Shown here in pieces: positions 34,351 to 44,598 of a DNA stretch of 64,000 nt. The position numbers and the translations under genes are program-made. The stretch is from Exiguobacterium sp. RIT594 (lineage in GTDB: Bacteria; Bacillota; Bacilli; Exiguobacteriales; Exiguobacteriaceae). The DNA lies in NCBI RefSeq assembly GCF_003339585.1, contig NZ_QPKF01000001.1, forward strand, positions 1,674,001 to 1,738,000. Reading direction: 5' to 3'. The notes beneath the pieces are model-generated. The model did no database searches. It was not told where the DNA came from and saw only the letters and a list, made by a program, of their open reading frames with translations. Position 1 is the first letter of the stretch. Every line of letters starts with the position of its first letter.

Positions 34351-34418
34351 ATTTGTCACCATCCTTTCTCTTTCTTTAACAATTAAAGGCGAATCGTCCG
34401 CCTTCACCATCTATTTCT

Positions 34419-35372
34419 TCAGTTCAACATGGGTATTGGTCTACTACCGTCATACAAATATGAATACGTATAGAAACGATCGGGAATTTTTTTGTTTTTC
34501 GTATGAAGCTTCAACGCGCTGAAGGCGACTTTCATCATCTCTTCAGCGGACTGGACGACCGTCGCGTCCATCGATTTCATGTCAACAGCTTCTAATATAG
34601 CACGATTCCCATCAATTCCGACAACTATTTTTCCGGAAATCTTCGCTTTTTTCAATGCTTCGAGTACGCCCATCGCAATATCATCATTGTGACAGTAGAC
34701 CGCATCGAACGGAATTCCGGAGTCAATCACCTGCCGCATGACACGTTCGGATGTGACCGGATCATAGTTTCCGCTGGCTGAATCGACAATGGAGAGCGTC
34801 GACTCATTTTCGATTCCTTTTAAGAATCCCCGGTGCCGTTCGTTTGTCGTATAGACGTTTGCCGTACCCGTGATCTCGACGATGCGCCCTGTTGACTGAC
34901 CGGTACGCTTGATTAACTCATTCTTAATATAGGAAGCCAATTGTTCCCCGATCACTTGATTATTGGATGTAATCGAACTCACGACAGCATCTGAGTGAAT
35001 CATACGGTCAATCGCAAATACAGGAATCCCTGCTTTTTTCGCTTCTTCGATGGCACTGCCGATATAGACATCATCCAATGTCGTGATAAAGATAGCATCC
35101 ACCTTCAATTTGACGAATTCCAAAATCTGTTCGCGTTCACTGATGCGGGAATTTTGTGACGTCGCCACCAACGCTTCATATTTATTCGCTTTCGCTTCCG
35201 CCTTGAAGGCATTGATCAACCGTTGTGCAAATTCATGTTTGTCATTGACAATCGTAAACCCCACGACATTCCGTTTAGGACTTGTTTCCTTTTGGACAAA
35301 CATGTTGGAAATGACGAGGACGGATGCAATCCAAATGATCAAAACAAACAACCAGGACTTATTGAACCTCAT
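34419..35372 (-). CDS. Membrane-anchored sugar-binding-like protein, partner of the kinase
   Basis: This 317-residue protein has an N-terminal hydrophobic segment (about 8-26) without lipobox, then a ribose/galactose-type periplasmic-binding fold (Peripla_BP_4: VVGFTIVND, AIFITTLDDVYIGSAIEEAKKAGIPVFAIDR, CHNDDIAMGVLEALKK). It is not next to any ABC permease. Its ATG overlaps the stop of the upstream histidine kinase gene by four bases, so the two are made together. It is probably a receptor that presents a ligand to the kinase, as LuxP does for LuxQ; the ligand is unknown. Confidence 0.85.
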   Translation of the reverse strand: MRFNKSWLFVLIIWIASVLVISNMFVQKETSPKRNVVGFTIVNDKHEFAQRLINAFKAEAKANKYEALVATSQNSRISEREQILEFVKLKVDAIFITTLDDVYIGSAIEEAKKAGIPVFAIDRMIHSDAVVSSITSNNQVIGEQLASYIKNELIKRTGQSTGRIVEITGTANVYTTNERHRGFLKGIENESTLSIVDSASGNYDPVTSERVMRQVIDSGIPFDAVYCHNDDIAMGVLEALKKAKISGKIVVGIDGNRAILEAVDMKSMDATVVQSAEEMMKVAFSALKLHTKNKKIPDRFYTYSYLYDGSRPIPMLN

Positions 35373-37132
35373 GCCTGCTCCTCCCGTCTTGGGAAAAAGA
35401 GTTGCACCGTCGTGCCGACGCCGACTTTACTGTCGACTTCGATTCGTCCATTATGCTGACGGACAATTTGATTGGACATGAACAATCCCAACCCGTTGCC
35501 ATTGATTTTAGATGTGTTAAACGCCTGACCCAGCATCAGAATTTGATTTTCATCCATTCCGATCCCGTTATCCTGGACAATGAATACAAACTGATCCGGA
35601 TAGACGTGGAGGTGGACATGACAAATTCCGTCCGGTCCTTTTGATTCGACAGCGTCAAGCGCATTTCCGATACAATTCGACAGCACCTGCAACAAGCCGT
35701 TTTCCGAAGCATACAACGACGGCATATGTGCCGGTGTGTAGATTTTGCAGTCCGCTTCGTAAGGATGCGATTTCGATTCGAGAATGAACGTTAATTTCTC
35801 CATCATTTTTTTCATGTCAATCTGCGCCATCGCCAGCGTTGTTTTATCATTCTTGGATAAATCAAGCATCGTCTGAATTAATTGGTTGGCCCGGTCCAGT
35901 TCGGATAAGGCAATTTGCATCATATCCGGATTATTCTGTTTTTCTTCTGACAGCAATTGCAACGCCATCTTAACCGGCGTCAACGGATTCCGGATTTCGT
36001 GGGCAATTCCTGCCGCGAGTTGTCCGAGCGATGCCAGTTTTTCCTGATGTAAGATGACCTGTTGCTGACTCAACTGTTCGACCCGTGCATGTTCCATCCG
36101 TTGCGCATATTCATTGTAGGCGGAGACCAAGGTCTTGACTTCATTTGAGCCGGAACGTTCCAGGGTAATTGGTTGCGGCGTCGTACTTTTTTCGATTTTT
36201 TGAACAAGCTCCAGCAGCGGCGCCGTCAATTGCCGCGACATCAAATAACCGACAATCAGACTGAGCACCAGTGTAAGAGCCGCAATGACCAGATATTGTT
36301 GCCGTGTCGTATAGACCGGTTCGTAAAAGACGCTCCGCGGTGTCCGCACCAGGATTTTCCAATCAGTCACCTTCAAATCGCGTGCAAAATAGTACATATC
36401 TTTATTGGTACTGAAGATTTCATACGGTTTGCTGCTTTTGAAGGCCCGATCGACAACACTTTGACTCAAGAGGCGTTCTTGATCGGTTACGAGGTTTTTC
36501 GAGGTTGCGAGCGGTTCACCCTGGCTGTTAAATAAATAGGCCATCGTATCATCATCAAACGATTCCAGTGAATTTCGAAAAACGACGGAATTCATCAGAC
36601 TGAGCCCGCCACCAAATACGCCGACCCGCTCATTGCCATTTCGAACCGAGACATACATATAGGTCAAAGAATCATTCGCTATATCATAACGTGGACTCAT
36701 ATGAAAATCCGTACTCGTCAAGGCTTGTATAAAAGAGTCATCACGACGAATCTTCGAATCCGAAATACGGCGATCCTCACTCGAAAACCAGGTGATCTCA
36801 TCGGTTTTGCGATCATAATAAAAGAAGCTTTTGAATCCGGTATCGATATCCAGTAAATTCGAATCCCGGATCGCCCGATCGAGATTATTCATATTTGTAA
36901 CATTCAATTGAAGACTCATGATTTTTTCGTGTAAGTTCCCGACGCTGTCACGCAATGCATTACTCGAGACTTCGACACTTTTTTCACTCTGTTTTTCTGT
37001 CTGCTGTTCGACTCGTGAAATCGTGACGCGGTCTGCTGTAAAAGCAAGTGCCGAGATGACAAGACAAATAAGAATGAACAAAACAGCCGTGATTTGGAAA
37101 AAATAGGACCGCATCATCTTTTTCGTCTCCAT
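35369..37132 (-). CDS. Orphan membrane sensor histidine kinase (CACHE-HAMP-HisKA)
   Basis: This 587-residue kinase has membrane segments at 12-32 and 279-299, with an extracellular double-CACHE-type domain between them (FKSFFYYDRKTDEITWFSS, GVFGGGLSL, and so on). HAMP follows (about 300-350), then HisKA with phospho-acceptor His378 in AAGIAHEIRNPLTPVK and a HATPase with NCIGNALDAVE, DNGIGMDE and NGLGLFMS. All catalytic boxes are intact. No response regulator gene is adjacent; the binding protein behind it overlaps by four bases. The H-box resembles kinases that feed the Spo0 phosphorelay, but this organism appears not to sporulate. Confidence 0.92.
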   Translation of the reverse strand: METKKMMRSYFFQITAVLFILICLVISALAFTADRVTISRVEQQTEKQSEKSVEVSSNALRDSVGNLHEKIMSLQLNVTNMNNLDRAIRDSNLLDIDTGFKSFFYYDRKTDEITWFSSEDRRISDSKIRRDDSFIQALTSTDFHMSPRYDIANDSLTYMYVSVRNGNERVGVFGGGLSLMNSVVFRNSLESFDDDTMAYLFNSQGEPLATSKNLVTDQERLLSQSVVDRAFKSSKPYEIFSTNKDMYYFARDLKVTDWKILVRTPRSVFYEPVYTTRQQYLVIAALTLVLSLIVGYLMSRQLTAPLLELVQKIEKSTTPQPITLERSGSNEVKTLVSAYNEYAQRMEHARVEQLSQQQVILHQEKLASLGQLAAGIAHEIRNPLTPVKMALQLLSEEKQNNPDMMQIALSELDRANQLIQTMLDLSKNDKTTLAMAQIDMKKMMEKLTFILESKSHPYEADCKIYTPAHMPSLYASENGLLQVLSNCIGNALDAVESKGPDGICHVHLHVYPDQFVFIVQDNGIGMDENQILMLGQAFNTSKINGNGLGLFMSNQIVRQHNGRIEVDSKVGVGTTVQLFFPRREEQA

Positions 37133-37276
37133 CTTTTCACCCCTTCCTCATTTCTAGACAACTCAATTAGTATATCATGATATTCTCTTTCGGCAGACTC
37201 CTCTATTTTCATTCAACTTGAATCAATGGTACACTCTAAATAATCATTCTTTCCATACAAAAGGAGAATTTAGACT

Positions 37277-38224
37277 ATGCTTGTTAAAAAAATCAGTCCC
37301 CGTGGTTATTGTTACGGTGTTGTCGATGCGATGAAACTTGCTCAACAAGCTGCACTAAACGATAACTTACCACGACCAATCCATATCTTAGGCATGATTG
37401 TCCATAATGCACACGTCACACGCGAATTCGAGCGGATGGGTGTCTTGACCGTAGATGGTCCAGACCGTTTAGAAGCACTCGAAACGATCAAAGAAGGAAC
37501 CGTCATCTTTACAGCACACGGGATTTCGCCGGCGGTCTATGCCCGCGCAGCCGAGAAAAAACTGACTGTCGTCGATGCAACATGCCCGGACGTCACCCGG
37601 ACACACGATCTGATCCGGACTGTCGTCGCTGATGACTATGAAGTCATCTATGTTGGTAAACACGGTCATCCGGAACCTGAGGGAGCCGTAGGTGTGGCAC
37701 CAGAACACGTCCACTTGATCGAAAAAGTCGAAGACATCGAAGCGTTGCCTGCTCATCTCGCCAATAAAAAAATCATCGTCACGAATCAAACGACGATGAG
37801 CCAATGGGATGTCCAAGCATTGATGGGGCATGTCCGCGAAAAATATCCGCATGTCGAAGTGCACAATGAAATTTGTAATGCGACGCAAGTCCGTCAGGAA
37901 GCTGTTGCAGAACAGGCCGGTGATTGCGACTTAGTCATCGTCGTCGGCGATCCACGTTCAAACAACTCGAACCGTCTGGCACAAGTTTCATTTGATATTG
38001 CCGCAACGCCGGCTCACCGGATTGGTGATTTAACGGAACTCGATCTATCATGGCTCGACGGTGTCAATCAGGTCGGTGTAACATCAGGTGCTTCAACGCC
38101 AACACCGATTACTAAAAAAGTCATCGACTTCTTACAACAGTATGATCCTGCTGATATCAGCACGCATGACAAGACGCCGTTCCTCGAATTGCGCCGTATC
38201 TTACCAAAAGTTAAAATACTTTAA
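37277..38224 (+). CDS. ispH: 4-hydroxy-3-methylbut-2-enyl diphosphate reductase
   Basis: This 315-residue enzyme is the last step of the non-mevalonate pathway, making IPP and DMAPP. The three [4Fe-4S] cysteines are in [17 protein letters not shown] and [13 protein letters not shown], and the TNQTTMS and SGASTP motifs are present. ATG follows AAAGGAG. It is on the plus strand, divergent from the kinase pair and convergent with the Nif3 gene. In B. subtilis ispH (yqfP) also neighbours yqfO, but all in one direction. Confidence 0.97.
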   Translation: MLVKKISPRGYCYGVVDAMKLAQQAALNDNLPRPIHILGMIVHNAHVTREFERMGVLTVDGPDRLEALETIKEGTVIFTAHGISPAVYARAAEKKLTVVDATCPDVTRTHDLIRTVVADDYEVIYVGKHGHPEPEGAVGVAPEHVHLIEKVEDIEALPAHLANKKIIVTNQTTMSQWDVQALMGHVREKYPHVEVHNEICNATQVRQEAVAEQAGDCDLVIVVGDPRSNNSNRLAQVSFDIAATPAHRIGDLTELDLSWLDGVNQVGVTSGASTPTPITKKVIDFLQQYDPADISTHDKTPFLELRRILPKVKIL

Positions 38225-38225
38225 A

Positions 38226-38270
38226 CAAAATGATTCCTGACCATATTCGACGGTCAGGAATCATTTTTTT
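38226..38270. terminator. Bidirectional terminator between ispH and the Nif3 gene
   Basis: AAAATGATTCCTGACC pairs with GGTCAGGAATCATTTT over ATATTCGAC, with seven T on the plus side and TTTTG on the minus side. Confidence 0.88.
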
Positions 38271-39384
38271 AAAGAAATTGAAACGGATTTGTATTCGTCT
38301 CTGAGACAAACAGTTTGACACCTTTGATGTTCTGTTTTTCAAATCGTTCTGCTAATAGATTAACGACGCCCTGTTTCATGACCGACTCAACGTGATGTCC
38401 GGGATCAACTACGGCGAGTCCAAGTGCCATCGCATCATGTGCGACATGGAAATATAAATCACCTGTCACTAATACATCTGCTCCGGCAAAGGCTGCTGTC
38501 GAAACATACTTGTTCCCGTCTCCGCCTAATACAGCGACTTTTTGAATCATTCGGTTTTCATCACCGACAAACCGTAAGTTCTCAACCCCAAAGGCTGACC
38601 GGACCTGTTCGGCAAACGTTTTTAAAGGAACGGCTTCTTTTAATCGGCCAATCCGCCCGAGACCAAGTGACGGCGATTCAATCTCTTGACGAATCACGTC
38701 GTACGCGACTTCTTCATACGGATGGGCTTTTATCATTGCCCGAATGACCTGCTTTTGGTTTAATTCCGTGACAATCGTTTCGATTCGTACTTCTTTTACC
38801 TGCTCCAGTTGTCCAGGTTGTCCTACATACGGATTCGCTTCCGTCGTTGCTTTAAATTGTCCGATTCCCGTCGTGTGGAACTGACAGTCACTGTATGCTC
38901 CAATATGCCCCGCTCCTGCTTTCCCTAACGCTTCCGAGACCTGTTGTACGGCAGATTCCGGAACGAAGACAACGAGTTTATACAGCGTATTTTCGAAAGA
39001 CGGCACCAGAACCTTCGTATCCGTGATGCCTAATGCCGTTGCCATCAGGTCATTGACACCGCCTTCCGCAACATCTAAGTTCGTGTGGGCGGCATAAACG
39101 GCAATATCATGTTTGATGCATTTCATGACGATCCGTCCCGCAGCCGATTGATCCGTCACTTTGGGAAGTTTGCTGAAAATCGGCGGATGGTGGGCGATGA
39201 TTAAATCGATTCGCTTTTCAATTGCTTCCTCCACGACGGACTCCAATACATCTAATGTGACAAGGACCCGTTTCACTTCTTTATGGAGTGTCCCGATTTG
39301 CAAGCCGATCGGATCTCCTTCAAAGGCAAATTTTTTCGGCGCAAATGCTTCGAACTGCTCAATGACTTGTTGACCGTTTGCCAT
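38269..39384 (-). CDS. yqfO: Nif3-like dinuclear metal protein YqfO
   Basis: This 371-residue protein has the Nif3 metal sites IIAHHPPIF, HTNLD, and the C-terminal TGDLYFHVAHDA and DPGHHVE. It contains the inserted PII-like domain (VFVPESAVQQVSEALGKAGAGHIGAYSDC), which is typical of the Firmicute form. Its biochemical role is unsettled; in Firmicutes it is usually coupled to the tRNA methyltransferase gene trmK, as here. Its ATG overlaps the trmK stop by one base (TGATG). Confidence 0.93.
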   Translation of the reverse strand: MANGQQVIEQFEAFAPKKFAFEGDPIGLQIGTLHKEVKRVLVTLDVLESVVEEAIEKRIDLIIAHHPPIFSKLPKVTDQSAAGRIVMKCIKHDIAVYAAHTNLDVAEGGVNDLMATALGITDTKVLVPSFENTLYKLVVFVPESAVQQVSEALGKAGAGHIGAYSDCQFHTTGIGQFKATTEANPYVGQPGQLEQVKEVRIETIVTELNQKQVIRAMIKAHPYEEVAYDVIRQEIESPSLGLGRIGRLKEAVPLKTFAEQVRSAFGVENLRFVGDENRMIQKVAVLGGDGNKYVSTAAFAGADVLVTGDLYFHVAHDAMALGLAVVDPGHHVESVMKQGVVNLLAERFEKQNIKGVKLFVSETNTNPFQFL

Positions 39385-40100
39385 CAGTTCGTCACCTCTT
39401 CCATTTTTTGAATCAACCGTTCGATGTTCGCAATTTTTCCCTGCAGGACATCCGAATCGTTCCCGCGCTGCATTTGTTCCAGGATATATTGTCTTTTTTG
39501 TTTTTCAGTCTGCCATTTTTCAATGAATGCCGGTGCCTTTTCCCGTGTCAATTGCGGACCAAAATACAGTTCCCACTCCCGTTGGTCGACATCCTCCGAA
39601 TATAAGGATTCTTCTCCTTTTTCCGCAACAAGAATTTCATAAATCTTCTCATTCTCTTTGACGATCGCTTCCGATAACAAGGCATAATCATTAGCAAGCA
39701 GCCACTTCCGCACATCAACTGCATCGACGTTTGGTTGCAGAATCAGCCGTTCTTCTCCAGATAAATGAGTTTTGCCTTCTTCCAAAATCGAAGCGATTAA
39801 CGTTCCACCCATTCCGGCAATCGTTACCGCCGTCACTTCACCCGGTGTCAAAACCGTCAGGCCACTTCCGAGGCGGACATCGACTTTATCTTCTAACTGA
39901 ACAAGCGCAACCTGCCCTTGTGCTGCTTCCATCGGTCCCACGTTGACTTCACCGGCAATCGCACGTTCAATCAAGTTTTGTTGGATACAGTAACAAGGCA
40001 CAAAAGCGTGGTCGGATCCGATGTCCGCGAGTACGGCTCCTTGTGGAATATAAGACACGACTTTTTGTAGGCGTTGATCAAGTATGACGTTTGTTTGCAT
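39384..40100 (-). CDS. trmK: tRNA (adenine(22)-N1)-methyltransferase TrmK
   Basis: This 238-residue SAM-dependent enzyme methylates A22 of tRNAs. The Rossmann SAM site VLADIGSDHAFVPCYC and TIAGMGGTLI are clear, with the LQPN segment after. The frame runs far upstream without a ribosome site; GAGGAAGG fits the ATG at 40100 (MQTNVILDQRLQ). It precedes yqfO in one operon. Confidence 0.93.
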   Translation of the reverse strand: MQTNVILDQRLQKVVSYIPQGAVLADIGSDHAFVPCYCIQQNLIERAIAGEVNVGPMEAAQGQVALVQLEDKVDVRLGSGLTVLTPGEVTAVTIAGMGGTLIASILEEGKTHLSGEERLILQPNVDAVDVRKWLLANDYALLSEAIVKENEKIYEILVAEKGEESLYSEDVDQREWELYFGPQLTREKAPAFIEKWQTEKQKRQYILEQMQRGNDSDVLQGKIANIERLIQKMEEVTN

Positions 40101-40185
40101 CTGATTCATCCTTCCTCTGTTCACTCTCTTTTTAAAATAGCGGACTTGACGAAAAAAAGAAACAGTCGCTTCCTTAAAATTCGTC

Positions 40186-40220
40186 AAAAAAAACATCCAT
40201 CTCGGAGAAGAGACGGATGT
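40186..40220 (-). terminator. Terminator after cccA
   Basis: Minus-strand ACATCCGTCTC pairs with GAGATGGATGT and eight T follow, eight bases after the cccA stop. Confidence 0.88.
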
Positions 40221-40228
40221 AAATTGAC

Positions 40229-40570
40229 TTATTTCTTTGCAGCGAGCCATTTTGCTAAAGCAGCGGCTTCTTCGTCATTCGCAAGACCGCCAGGCATTTG
40301 CCCTTTACCGTTCATAGCGATTTCTTTAATTTCTTCTTCTTTCAGCTTCGCGCCGATCTTTGTTAAGTTCGGACCGACTCCACCTTCAAGATTTCCACCA
40401 TGGCATCCTGTGCATCCTTTAGATGCAAACAGATCTTCCGGCTTCATTTCAGCTGTTGATGGACCTTTTTCAGCTTGTTTTACCTGATCGACCCCAAAGT
40501 ATGACAATGAAATCATGGCGATGATGGCGATGATCGCAATCGATGCGAACGGTACTAACGGATTACGCAT
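40229..40570 (-). CDS. cccA: Membrane-anchored cytochrome c-550
   Basis: This 113-residue protein has an N-terminal membrane anchor (about 6-26), a short linker and one cytochrome c domain with haem motif CTGCH and the later Met ligand in GQMPGG. It carries electrons outside the membrane, probably to a cytochrome oxidase. It follows sigA, from which a terminator separates it, as in B. subtilis. The ATG has GGGGGAATCC upstream. Confidence 0.94.
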   Translation of the reverse strand: MRNPLVPFASIAIIAIIAMISLSYFGVDQVKQAEKGPSTAEMKPEDLFASKGCTGCHGGNLEGGVGPNLTKIGAKLKEEEIKEIAMNGKGQMPGGLANDEEAAALAKWLAAKK

Positions 40571-40642
40571 TTGGATTCCCCCCCATATTCTCTACCCAAC
40601 CAAGTTGGTGACTGAATGGTATTCCCCGTTACTATTCTACTG

Positions 40643-40692
40643 TAAAAAAAACAGAGAAGGAAGAAAAAAACAAAACTTTTTCTCCCTTCTCA
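40643..40692 (-). terminator. Terminator after sigA
   Basis: Minus-strand GAGAAGG pairs with CCTTCTC across a long A/T loop, followed by TGTTTTTTTT. The loop of about 24 bases is longer than usual. Confidence 0.6.
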
Positions 40693-40723
40693 CTAAAATT
40701 TCATATTTTCTTCACACTTTGAA

Positions 40724-41809
40724 TTAATCGAGGAAATCTTTTAGACGTTTTGAACGACTTGGATGACGTAATTTACGTAACGCTTTCGCTTCAATCTGAC
40801 GAATCCGTTCACGTGTGACGCCAAATACTTTCCCGACTTCTTCAAGTGTCCGCGTCCGGCCGTCGTCCAAACCAAAACGAAGGCGTAACACATTTTCTTC
40901 ACGGTCCGTCAACGTATCGAGGACATCTTCAAGCTGTTCTTTTAACAACTCATACGCAGCCGCATCTTGAGGAGCTGTCGCATCTTGGTCTTCGATGAAG
41001 TCTCCGAGATGTGAATCATCCTCTTCCCCGATCGGCGTTTCGAGCGAAACCGGTTCTTGTGCAATCTTCAGAATCTCACGTACTTTTTCTGGAGTGATTT
41101 CCATTTCTTTTGAAATCTCTTCCGGAGTCGGTTCGCGTCCTAAATCCTGAAGCAATTGACGTTGGACACGAATCAGTTTGTTGATCGTTTCAACCATATG
41201 AACCGGAATCCGAATTGTCCGTGCTTGGTCGGCAATTGCACGTGTGATGGCCTGACGAATCCACCAGGTAGCGTAAGTCGAGAATTTATATCCTTTTGTA
41301 TAGTCAAACTTTTCAACTGCTTTGATCAGTCCCATGTTTCCTTCTTGAATCAAATCAAGGAACAGCATGCCGCGACCGACGTAACGCTTCGCAATCGAAA
41401 CGACCAACCGTAAGTTAGCTTCCGCTAAACGTTTCTTAGCTTCTTCGTCGTTTTGTTCAATTCGTTTCGCGAGTTCGACTTCGTCTTCGGCGTTCAATAG
41501 ATCGACACGGCCGATTTCTTTCAAGTACATCCGGACAGGGTCATTGATTTTAACGCCCGGCGGGACCGAAAGATCGTTTAAATCCGCTTCTTCCTTGTCG
41601 TCACCCGTCCCATCGTTATTGACCTTGATGCCTTCTGTTTCGAGCAGTTGAAGGAATTCTTCGAATTGTTGCGCATCCATCGATTCAAACGAACTGAGTT
41701 TATCCTCGATTTTTTGATGCGATAGTTCACCATTCTTGTGTCCGAGCGCGATTAGTTCATCCTTCGCGAGACGGAGTATTTCTGCTTCTGATCTTGCTTT
41801 TTCTGCCAT
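40724..41809 (-). CDS. sigA: Primary RNA polymerase sigma factor
   Basis: This 361-residue sigma-70 has region 1.1 reduced (residues 1-90), regions 2.1-2.4 ([41 protein letters not shown]... [17 protein letters not shown]), region 3 and region 4.2 ([28 protein letters not shown]). It directs housekeeping promoters. The frame opens seven codons earlier at GTG; ATG 41809 (MAEKAR) with GGAAGGAG is preferred. It follows dnaG by 34 bases, the classical dnaG-sigA operon. Confidence 0.98.
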   Translation of the reverse strand: MAEKARSEAEILRLAKDELIALGHKNGELSHQKIEDKLSSFESMDAQQFEEFLQLLETEGIKVNNDGTGDDKEEADLNDLSVPPGVKINDPVRMYLKEIGRVDLLNAEDEVELAKRIEQNDEEAKKRLAEANLRLVVSIAKRYVGRGMLFLDLIQEGNMGLIKAVEKFDYTKGYKFSTYATWWIRQAITRAIADQARTIRIPVHMVETINKLIRVQRQLLQDLGREPTPEEISKEMEITPEKVREILKIAQEPVSLETPIGEEDDSHLGDFIEDQDATAPQDAAAYELLKEQLEDVLDTLTDREENVLRLRFGLDDGRTRTLEEVGKVFGVTRERIRQIEAKALRKLRHPSRSKRLKDFLD

Positions 41810-41843
41810 CGAACCATACACTCCTTCCACATCATGCAGCAGG

Positions 41844-43637
41844 TCATCGATCTTTCAAACGTCGTTTCCGTTCAATGATCGCCTGCATTAGCTCCGCTTG
41901 AGCACGGATATCTGTTTGTTGACTCAACTGTGACTTTTCCTCGTCCAGTGTCCGTCGTTGCCGTTCGTTTTGAACGGCACGAATATAATGACTCAATAAA
42001 TCCGGATCATATTCCGGCATTAACATAAACTCCAGATCCGCTACGATTCGCTGAAGCGATGCATCGTGGAGCATCGTCAGAAAACGATCAGGATCCGCTG
42101 GGGTGTTTGTTCCGTAAAATTCATATAGTTTTCCTGCAATCAGTTGATGGGCTGGATCGTTAAACGCCACACCAAGCTGATCACGTACCTCAAGACCTAC
42201 TTCCTCTGAACGGATCATATAAGCGAGCAGAAAACGTTCGGCTCGTTTCCAATTCGAGAAGGTACGGTCCTGAGGAGAAGATGTCACGACTTGTGTCTCC
42301 TGCCGTCGCTCTTGTTTCGGTTTAGCCTGTTGCGGTTGCAATGGCTTAACTTGCGACAACAGTGATTCTTTCGACAAGTGGAACTCTTCAGCCAGTTTCC
42401 CTAAATAGATATCGCGTAACAATGGATTGGCCGTTCGACCAATCTCCTCAAGCATAGTTTCAATATAACGGACCCGTTCTCCTTCTAATCGAAGGTTTTT
42501 TCCTTGCCGAAAATAAAAAGATTTGAATTCAAGGCTTGAAATCCGTTCCTGCTCAATTAAACGAAGGAAGGTCTCTTCCGACTGTGTCCCGATAAAAGAA
42601 TCGGGATCTTCTCCATCCGGAAGACGAATCACAGAACAATCGACCGCAACATCCTCCAATAAGCGTAATGCTTTAAGGGTCGCGGCACGTCCCGCTTTGT
42701 CTCCGTCATAACAAACTATGACTTCATCGACGATTCTACCTAAATTTTGAGCATGGACCGGAGTCAGTGCCGTTCCAAGAGAAGCTACCGTATAGGGTAT
42801 ACCCGCTTGAGCGACACGTACAACATCCAAATTCCCTTCAACAAGCAAAACCTGCTTGTTTTTCCGCATGGCACCACGTGCCTGGGCGAAACCGAACAGC
42901 AACTCACTTTTATTAAAAAGAGGGGTTTCTGCTGTATTCACATATTTCGGGTCTCTTCCGTCAATGGAGCGACCACTGAATCCAACAATCGTGCCATCAC
43001 GATCTGAAATTGGAAATACGACCCGTCCATTGAATCGATCGCGATAATCGCCATCTCTGCTTATTGAAATCAGACCTGCTTCTACCATCTCATCCAAGTC
43101 AAAGTTCCGCCGTGCCAATGAATCTACCGTAAACCGGTCCTGGTCCGGTGCGTATCCCAACTTAAATTCCCGCATCGCCGGTTCCTGGATGCCCCGTTGC
43201 TCGAGGTATTCTCTTCCGGCGTCACCGGCAGCTGTCTGTAACATGACTTCATGGTATAAATCCGCTACAATCCGGTGCGCTTCCCGCATCCGATATTTCT
43301 TTTCTTGATCGGGTGTGGACTCCGTTTGATCAGACCGTTCAAATTCTGGTAGTTTGATGTCTGTTCGATCCGCCAGCTTGACGACTGCTTCCGGAAAACT
43401 CATCCCTTCCGTCTCCATGACAAAAGTAATCGCGTTTCCCCCTGCCCCGCATCCAAAGCAGTAATACATGCCTTTATCCGGAGAAACAGAAAAAGAAGGG
43501 GATTTTTCAGAGTGAAAAGGACATAACCCTGAATAACGATTCCCTTGTTTTTTTAATTCTACACGTTCTGATATCAATTCAACGATATCCGTTGCTTGTC
43601 GGACTTGGTCAACCAATTCGTCAGGAAGCCGTTTCAA
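41844..43637 (-). CDS. dnaG: DNA primase
   Basis: This 597-residue primase has an N-terminal zinc finger ([21 protein letters not shown]), an RNA polymerase domain with the catalytic TOPRIM motifs VEGNLDVV and [11 protein letters not shown], and a C-terminal helicase-binding domain from about 440. It makes RNA primers at replication forks. The first gene of dnaG-sigA. Upstream lies a perfect 14-base inverted repeat. Confidence 0.97.
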   Translation of the reverse strand: MKRLPDELVDQVRQATDIVELISERVELKKQGNRYSGLCPFHSEKSPSFSVSPDKGMYYCFGCGAGGNAITFVMETEGMSFPEAVVKLADRTDIKLPEFERSDQTESTPDQEKKYRMREAHRIVADLYHEVMLQTAAGDAGREYLEQRGIQEPAMREFKLGYAPDQDRFTVDSLARRNFDLDEMVEAGLISISRDGDYRDRFNGRVVFPISDRDGTIVGFSGRSIDGRDPKYVNTAETPLFNKSELLFGFAQARGAMRKNKQVLLVEGNLDVVRVAQAGIPYTVASLGTALTPVHAQNLGRIVDEVIVCYDGDKAGRAATLKALRLLEDVAVDCSVIRLPDGEDPDSFIGTQSEETFLRLIEQERISSLEFKSFYFRQGKNLRLEGERVRYIETMLEEIGRTANPLLRDIYLGKLAEEFHLSKESLLSQVKPLQPQQAKPKQERRQETQVVTSSPQDRTFSNWKRAERFLLAYMIRSEEVGLEVRDQLGVAFNDPAHQLIAGKLYEFYGTNTPADPDRFLTMLHDASLQRIVADLEFMLMPEYDPDLLSHYIRAVQNERQRRTLDEEKSQLSQQTDIRAQAELMQAIIERKRRLKDR

Positions 43638-43680
43638 TTGGTCACCTCTCCTTTCGAACGTTTATATACATATACCCGCA

Positions 43681-43712
43681 ATGAAACGGAACGAATACTC
43701 GTTCCGTTTCAT
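43681..43712. repeat. Perfect 14-base inverted repeat upstream of dnaG
   Basis: ATGAAACGGAACGA (43681-43694) and TCGTTCCGTTTCAT (43699-43712) form a perfect stem with a four-base loop. It lies between yqfL and dnaG. Neither side has a T tract, so it is a weak terminator, processing signal or operator. Confidence 0.65.
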
Positions 43713-43774
43713 TAGAAAATTTGCATCATCTCATTAAGCAGCTAGATTAGTATACTACGTGAAAGCATACTTTA

Positions 43775-44584
43775 CTAGTCATGTGATTTGCCGGAAATCC
43801 CTGTCAAGATGAGATTCGCCGTTTCCTCAACCGCTTTATTCGTCACATCGATGACTTGGCAACCAATCCGGTCATACAGATTTTTTGCATAATCAAGTTC
43901 ACGGTTGATTCGATCCATCTGTGCATAAGCGGCTTCCGGTTTCAGTCCAAGCGAACGGAGACGTTCCATCCGGATGTCAATCAGCTTCTCGGGAGAAATC
44001 AATAATCCAAAACATTTTTCTTTTGGGATATCGAACAGTTCTTCCGGTGGAATCGATTCCGGGACGAGCGGTACATTCGCCACTTTGTAACGTTTTAACG
44101 CCAAGTATTGAGACAACGGCGTCTTCGAGGTACGTGATACACCAATCAATACGATATCCGCCCGTTTGATACCGCGCGGATCGCGACCGTCATCATATTT
44201 CACGGCAAATTCAACAGCTTCGATTTTCCGGAAATATTCTTCATCCAGCCGGTAAATCAGTCCCGGTTCTTCTTTCGGCTGCATCCCAAGACGTCCCTCC
44301 ATTGTATCCAGTAACGGACCCAACAGATCAATCGCCTTGACTTCGTGCGCATGTGCCGTTTCTGCAAGAAGCCGGCGGTGTGTGGCATGAACGATGGTAT
44401 AGACGATTGTCGCTTGCTCTTCTTTTGCATGTAACACTAAATCATAAATGACTTGATCGTCATCGACGAATGGTATCCGGACCGTTTCAATCGCTTGCTC
44501 CGGAAACTGAATCGCTGCTGCCCGCACGACCAATTCACATGTTTCACCGACCGAGTCACTCACTACATAAATACGTTGTCTCAT
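43775..44584 (-). CDS. yqfL: PPDK regulatory protein (DUF299 kinase/pyrophosphorylase)
   Basis: This 269-residue protein belongs to the family that switches pyruvate phosphate dikinase (or PEP synthetase in proteobacteria) on and off by ADP-dependent phosphorylation and Pi-dependent dephosphorylation. The P-loop-like GVSRTSKTPLSQYLA is present at about 148-162, and MRQRIYVVSDSVGETCE starts it. It is the last of glyQ-glyS-ccpN-yqfL, 14 bases after ccpN, as in B. subtilis, where YqfL modulates CcpN activity. The PPDK target is not in this window. Confidence 0.92.
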   Translation of the reverse strand: MRQRIYVVSDSVGETCELVVRAAAIQFPEQAIETVRIPFVDDDQVIYDLVLHAKEEQATIVYTIVHATHRRLLAETAHAHEVKAIDLLGPLLDTMEGRLGMQPKEEPGLIYRLDEEYFRKIEAVEFAVKYDDGRDPRGIKRADIVLIGVSRTSKTPLSQYLALKRYKVANVPLVPESIPPEELFDIPKEKCFGLLISPEKLIDIRMERLRSLGLKPEAAYAQMDRINRELDYAKNLYDRIGCQVIDVTNKAVEETANLILTGISGKSHD

Positions 44585-44598
44585 CTGCGAACCTCCTC

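Noticed and set aside
32856-34410. Longer upstream starts of nfo, cshB, trmK, glyQ, era, zur, znuC and nfeD
   Set aside because: The open frames extend further, but in each case the ribosome site and family N-terminus fit an internal start, which is the one listed.
40146-40187. TTGACGAA...TTCGTCAA inverted repeat between trmK and cccA
   Set aside because: The eight-base arms are 26 bases apart and the second arm runs into the A tract of the cccA terminator; chance is likely.
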